Under the pieces are notes generated by a model. The model saw nothing but the letters and a program-made list of their open reading frames with translations, had not been told where the DNA came from and did not search any database. From CALJFL01 sp963669435 (GTDB lineage Bacteria; Pseudomonadota; Gammaproteobacteria; Pseudomonadales; Halieaceae): a stretch of 64,000 bases of DNA. This document shows, in pieces, positions 61,546 to 64,000 of the stretch (position 1 is its first letter; the number at the start of each line of letters is the position of its first letter). The DNA lies in assembly GCA_963669435.1 (NCBI GenBank), contig OY770025.1, positions 1,612,001-1,676,000 of the forward strand. Direction: 5' to 3'. The position numbers were made by a program, and so were the translations under genes.

Positions 61546-63543
61546 CTATAGGAGAACGTCTTCCACCGCAGCCACGACATTGTCGACGGTGAAACCAAAC
61601 TGCTGCATCAATTCTCCCGCCGGTGCCGACTCGCCGAAGGTCGTCATGCCGACTATGGTGCCGTCCAGGCCAACATACTTGTGCCAGTAATCCACATGGG
61701 CTGCCTCCACTGCCACCCGGGCGAGCACATCGCTGGGCAGGACCGCCTCGCGATAGTCAGCGTCCTGGACCTGGAAGATCTCCGCGCACGGCATGGAAAC
61801 AACCCGGATCTGGCGACCCGACTGCTCTAACCTCTCTGCTGCCGCCATCGCCAGCTGAACCTCCGAACCGGTGGCAATGATGATCGCATCCGGCGACTCG
61901 GCGCCACCGTGCAGGACGTAGGCACCCCGTGCGACATCGGCCAACTGCTGATCGCTGCGCTGCTGGTGCGGCAGACCCTGGCGTGAAAATACCAGCGAGG
62001 AGGGTCCGTCATGACGCTCAATCGCGGCCTTCCAGGCGACGGCAGATTCCACTGTGTCACAGGGCCGCCATGTGTGCATATTCGGGGTCGCCCGCAGCGC
62101 GGTGAGTTGCTCCACCGGCTGGTGGGTGGGGCCATCTTCACCCAGGCCAATTGAATCGTGGGTGTAGACAAAGATGGAGCGCTGCTTCATCAGCGCAGCC
62201 ATACGCACCGCGTTGCGGGCGTACTCCATAAAGATCAGGAATGTGGCCCCGTAGGGGATAAAACCGCCGTGCAGGGCGATACCATTCATAATTGCCGACA
62301 TGGCGAATTCGCGCACGCCGTAATAGATGTAGTTGCCACTGCCATCGCCCGCGCTAACACCCTGGGAACCGCTCCAGATTGTCAGGTTTGAACCCGCCAG
62401 GTCAGCCGACCCACCGAGCAACTCAGGCAACATTGGCCCATAGGCATTCAGGCAGTTCTGTGAGGCCTTGCGCGACGCGATACTGGCGCCTTCAGATTGG
62501 CAGGCGGCGATATACTCATCCGCTCGCTGGGAGAAATCTTCAGGTAAGTCGCCGGCCAGTCGCCGATTCAGTTCGGCTGCCAGCTGGGGATGGTCAGCTG
62601 CATAGGCGCGCATCGCCTGCTGCCAGTCATTCTCCAGTTTCGCGCCGCGCTCAGTTGCATTCCAGCCGGCATACACGTCGTCGGGAACGACAAAGGGCTC
62701 GTGGTGCCAGCCCAGCGCCTCGCGCGTTGCCGCCACTTCGTCCCCGCCCAGGGCCGAGCCATGGCAGGATTCGCTGCCCTGCTTGTTCGGTGACCCTTTG
62801 CCGATAATGGTTTTGCAGCAAATCAGGGTGGGCTTACCGGGTTCATGCCGGGCCGCCTCGATGGCATCGCGGACTGCCTCGGGATTGTGGCCATCCACAT
62901 TGGCAATCACTTGCCAGCCATAGGCAATAAAACGCGCCGGGGTGTCGTCGGTGAACCAACCCTCAACCTCACCGTCGATGGAGATACCGTTGTCATCGTA
63001 GAAGGCGATCAGCTTACCGAGGCCCAGGGTACCCGCCAGTGAGCAGGCTTCGTGGGAAATACCCTCCATCAGACAGCCATCTCCCAGGAAGGTGTAGGTG
63101 TAGTGGTCGATGACCTCGTGGCCAGGTTGGTTGAACTGTGCGGCCAGGGTTTTTTCCGCCAGTGCCATGCCCACGGCGTTGGTAATGCCTTGTCCCAGCG
63201 GCCCGGTGGTGGTTTCCACCCCCGGCGCGTAACCGTATTCGGGATGGCCGGGCGTTTTGCTGTGCAGTTGGCGGAAGTTGCGCAACTCTTCGATCGGCAG
63301 ATCGTAGCCGGTGAGGTGCAGCAGCGAATAAATGAGCATGGAACCATGGCCGTTGGACAACACAAAACGGTCGCGATTGGGCCATTGGGGGTTGGCGGGA
63401 TTGTGGTTCAAATAATCATTCCACAGCACCTCGGCGATATCCGCCATCCCCATGGGCGCACCAGGGTGGCCACTGTTGGCCTGCTGGACCGCGTCCATGC
63501 TGAGAGCGCGAATTGCATTGGCAAGGTTGGTGCGTGAAGACAT
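61546..63543 (-). CDS. tkt: transketolase
   Basis: A 665-residue thiamine-diphosphate enzyme of the pentose-phosphate pathway. His26 in NSGHPGAPMGMAD, the TPP/Mg motif GDGCLMEGISHEACSLAG, and the Glu of GLGEDGPTHQPVEQL are present. The open frame reaches 63627, but the ATG at 63543 with GGAG upstream is the family start. It is the first gene of tkt-epd-pgk-fba-hydrolase. A 32-base palindrome lies about 116 bases upstream of it, at the shared promoter with the divergent ArsR gene. Confidence 0.97.
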   Translation of the reverse strand: MSSRTNLANAIRALSMDAVQQANSGHPGAPMGMADIAEVLWNDYLNHNPANPQWPNRDRFVLSNGHGSMLIYSLLHLTGYDLPIEELRNFRQLHSKTPGHPEYGYAPGVETTTGPLGQGITNAVGMALAEKTLAAQFNQPGHEVIDHYTYTFLGDGCLMEGISHEACSLAGTLGLGKLIAFYDDNGISIDGEVEGWFTDDTPARFIAYGWQVIANVDGHNPEAVRDAIEAARHEPGKPTLICCKTIIGKGSPNKQGSESCHGSALGGDEVAATREALGWHHEPFVVPDDVYAGWNATERGAKLENDWQQAMRAYAADHPQLAAELNRRLAGDLPEDFSQRADEYIAACQSEGASIASRKASQNCLNAYGPMLPELLGGSADLAGSNLTIWSGSQGVSAGDGSGNYIYYGVREFAMSAIMNGIALHGGFIPYGATFLIFMEYARNAVRMAALMKQRSIFVYTHDSIGLGEDGPTHQPVEQLTALRATPNMHTWRPCDTVESAVAWKAAIERHDGPSSLVFSRQGLPHQQRSDQQLADVARGAYVLHGGAESPDAIIIATGSEVQLAMAAAERLEQSGRQIRVVSMPCAEIFQVQDADYREAVLPSDVLARVAVEAAHVDYWHKYVGLDGTIVGMTTFGESAPAGELMQQFGFTVDNVVAAVEDVLL

Positions 63544-63658
63544 TCTGTTCTCCGGTTCAGGGGGGCGTAAGGGGCCGCTAGCGTGTGGGGCGCCATTTTC
63601 GCGTAACCGCGCCCTGACAGCAATCAAATCGCCGGAATTTAAGGCTATCCGCGGCCTG

Positions 63659-63690
63659 AAATCTATATCAAAATATTTTGATATAGATTT
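63659..63690. promoter_or_regulatory. perfect 32-base palindrome, operator candidate
   Basis: The half-site AAATCTATATCAAAAT is followed directly by its exact reverse complement. The dyad covers TTGATA on both strands, so it can overlap the -35 of both the ArsR-family gene and the tkt operon. ArsR-type regulators bind such dyads; the divergent gene is the natural candidate. Confidence 0.8.
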
Positions 63691-63706
63691 CCGCAGCTGC
63701 TAGACT
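63678..63706 (+). promoter_or_regulatory. promoter of the ArsR-family gene
   Basis: TTGATA (63678-63683), a 17-base spacer and TAGACT (63701-63706) form a good sigma-70 promoter. Transcription would start about one base before the ATG at 63714, so the mRNA may have almost no leader. The -35 lies inside the palindrome, which fits repression by the encoded protein. Confidence 0.55.
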
Positions 63707-63713
63707 GCGCGCC

Positions 63714-64000
63714 ATGTTAAACGCTGCCAAAAATAGCGCTGGCGAGTTTGCGGCACCACCGTCCACGTATGCTGACCTGGCCGGCCTGTGTAAGGCCAGT
63801 GCAGACCCCCTGCGTCTGCAGATATTGCGGGTGTTGCAGGAGGACTCGTTTGCGGTGTCAGAGCTTTGTGCGCTGTTCGATATCCGTCAGCCAGCCCTCA
63901 GCCATCACCTGAAGGTGCTGTCCGCTGCCGGGCTGGTAGCCAGTCGGCGTGAAGGCAACTCCATTTTTTACCGCCGCAGTGAATTGGGTCAGCGAGCCGA
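63714..64000 (+). CDS. ArsR-family regulator (SahR-like), 3' end outside the window
   Basis: The visible 95 residues contain a full ArsR winged helix-turn-helix: LCKASADPLRLQILRVL, SELCALFDIRQPALSHHLKVLSAAGLV, then the wing SRREGNSIFYRR. No metal-binding CxC motif is visible in the helix. Position opposite tkt is the place of the SahR-type regulator of the methionine/SAM cycle in pseudomonads, often with a C-terminal methyltransferase domain and followed by metK or ahcY; that part is beyond the window. Assignment to SahR is inference from place and fold. Confidence 0.85.
   Translation, partial: MLNAAKNSAGEFAAPPSTYADLAGLCKASADPLRLQILRVLQEDSFAVSELCALFDIRQPALSHHLKVLSAAGLVASRREGNSIFYRRSELGQRA

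Overview
The window is a moderately GC-rich, densely coded stretch of a gammaproteobacterial chromosome. The combination of conserved gene blocks (serA with a divergent D-2-hydroxyglutarate dehydrogenase, tkt-epd-pgk-fba, zapA-6S RNA-5-FCL, folA-thyA-lgt, ptsP-rppH), the TonB2-like energy cluster and two large TonB-dependent receptors best fits a marine member of the Cellvibrionales/Halieaceae type. That placement is inference from gene content, not a computed phylogeny. Most of the window is core genome; I found no prophage, transposon, CRISPR array, toxin-antitoxin pair or obvious defence island, and no tRNA or rRNA.

Layout. 0-5 kb: an ABC exporter operon with a GldF-GldG fusion, a DUF4340 protein and a small lipoprotein. 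5-15.2 kb: mixed metabolic genes (LysR regulator, DUF4136 lipoprotein, 2-hydroxyacid dehydrogenase, cupin protein, MFS exporter, GltS, META-domain lipoprotein, SnoaL-like protein, an unknown 115-residue protein, coniferyl-type aldehyde dehydrogenase, VOC protein). 15.3-21.5 kb: periplasmic binding protein with glycerophosphodiesterase, pyruvate kinase, a QseBC-like two-component system and a cold-shock protein. 21.5-27.1 kb: a seven-gene operon on the minus strand for a TonB energy system (DUF3450, long ExbB, short ExbB, two ExbD, TonB, TPR protein). 27.3-33.9 kb: folA, thyA, lgt, an NRDE protein, ptsP, rppH and a HAD phosphatase. 33.9-40.2 kb: rlmI, gcvH, two ubiquinone hydroxylases, pepP and ygfB. 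40.3-44.4 kb: a coiled-coil protein, zapA, 6S RNA, 5-formyl-THF cyclo-ligase, a small membrane protein too short for usual ORF cut-offs, ilvA and rpiA.

44.4-47.7 kb: a 566-base convergent gap carries three copies of a structured element (a 52-base core inside copy-specific inverted arms), followed by the D-2-hydroxyglutarate dehydrogenase and serA. 47.7-56.6 kb: an accessory outer-membrane uptake region with an ECF sigma factor, FecR-type anti-sigma factor, STN-bearing receptor, a second large receptor and a secreted unknown protein. 56.6-64 kb: a MarC protein, then the minus-strand operon tkt-epd-pgk-fba-hydrolase of central carbon metabolism, facing an ArsR-family gene cut by the window end; a perfect 32-base palindrome sits between the two.

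How parts work together. The FecI/FecR/STN-receptor trio is a cell-surface signalling module; the TonB operon at 21-27 kb could energise both receptors. SerA and the divergent dehydrogenase plausibly form a coupled serine-synthesis pair. The palindrome at 63,659-63,690 is placed to control both a methionine-cycle-type regulator and the transketolase/glycolysis operon. I do not see a clearly new multi-gene system; the strongest unexplained signals are the three structured elements at 44.5-44.9 kb and the divergent palindrome.
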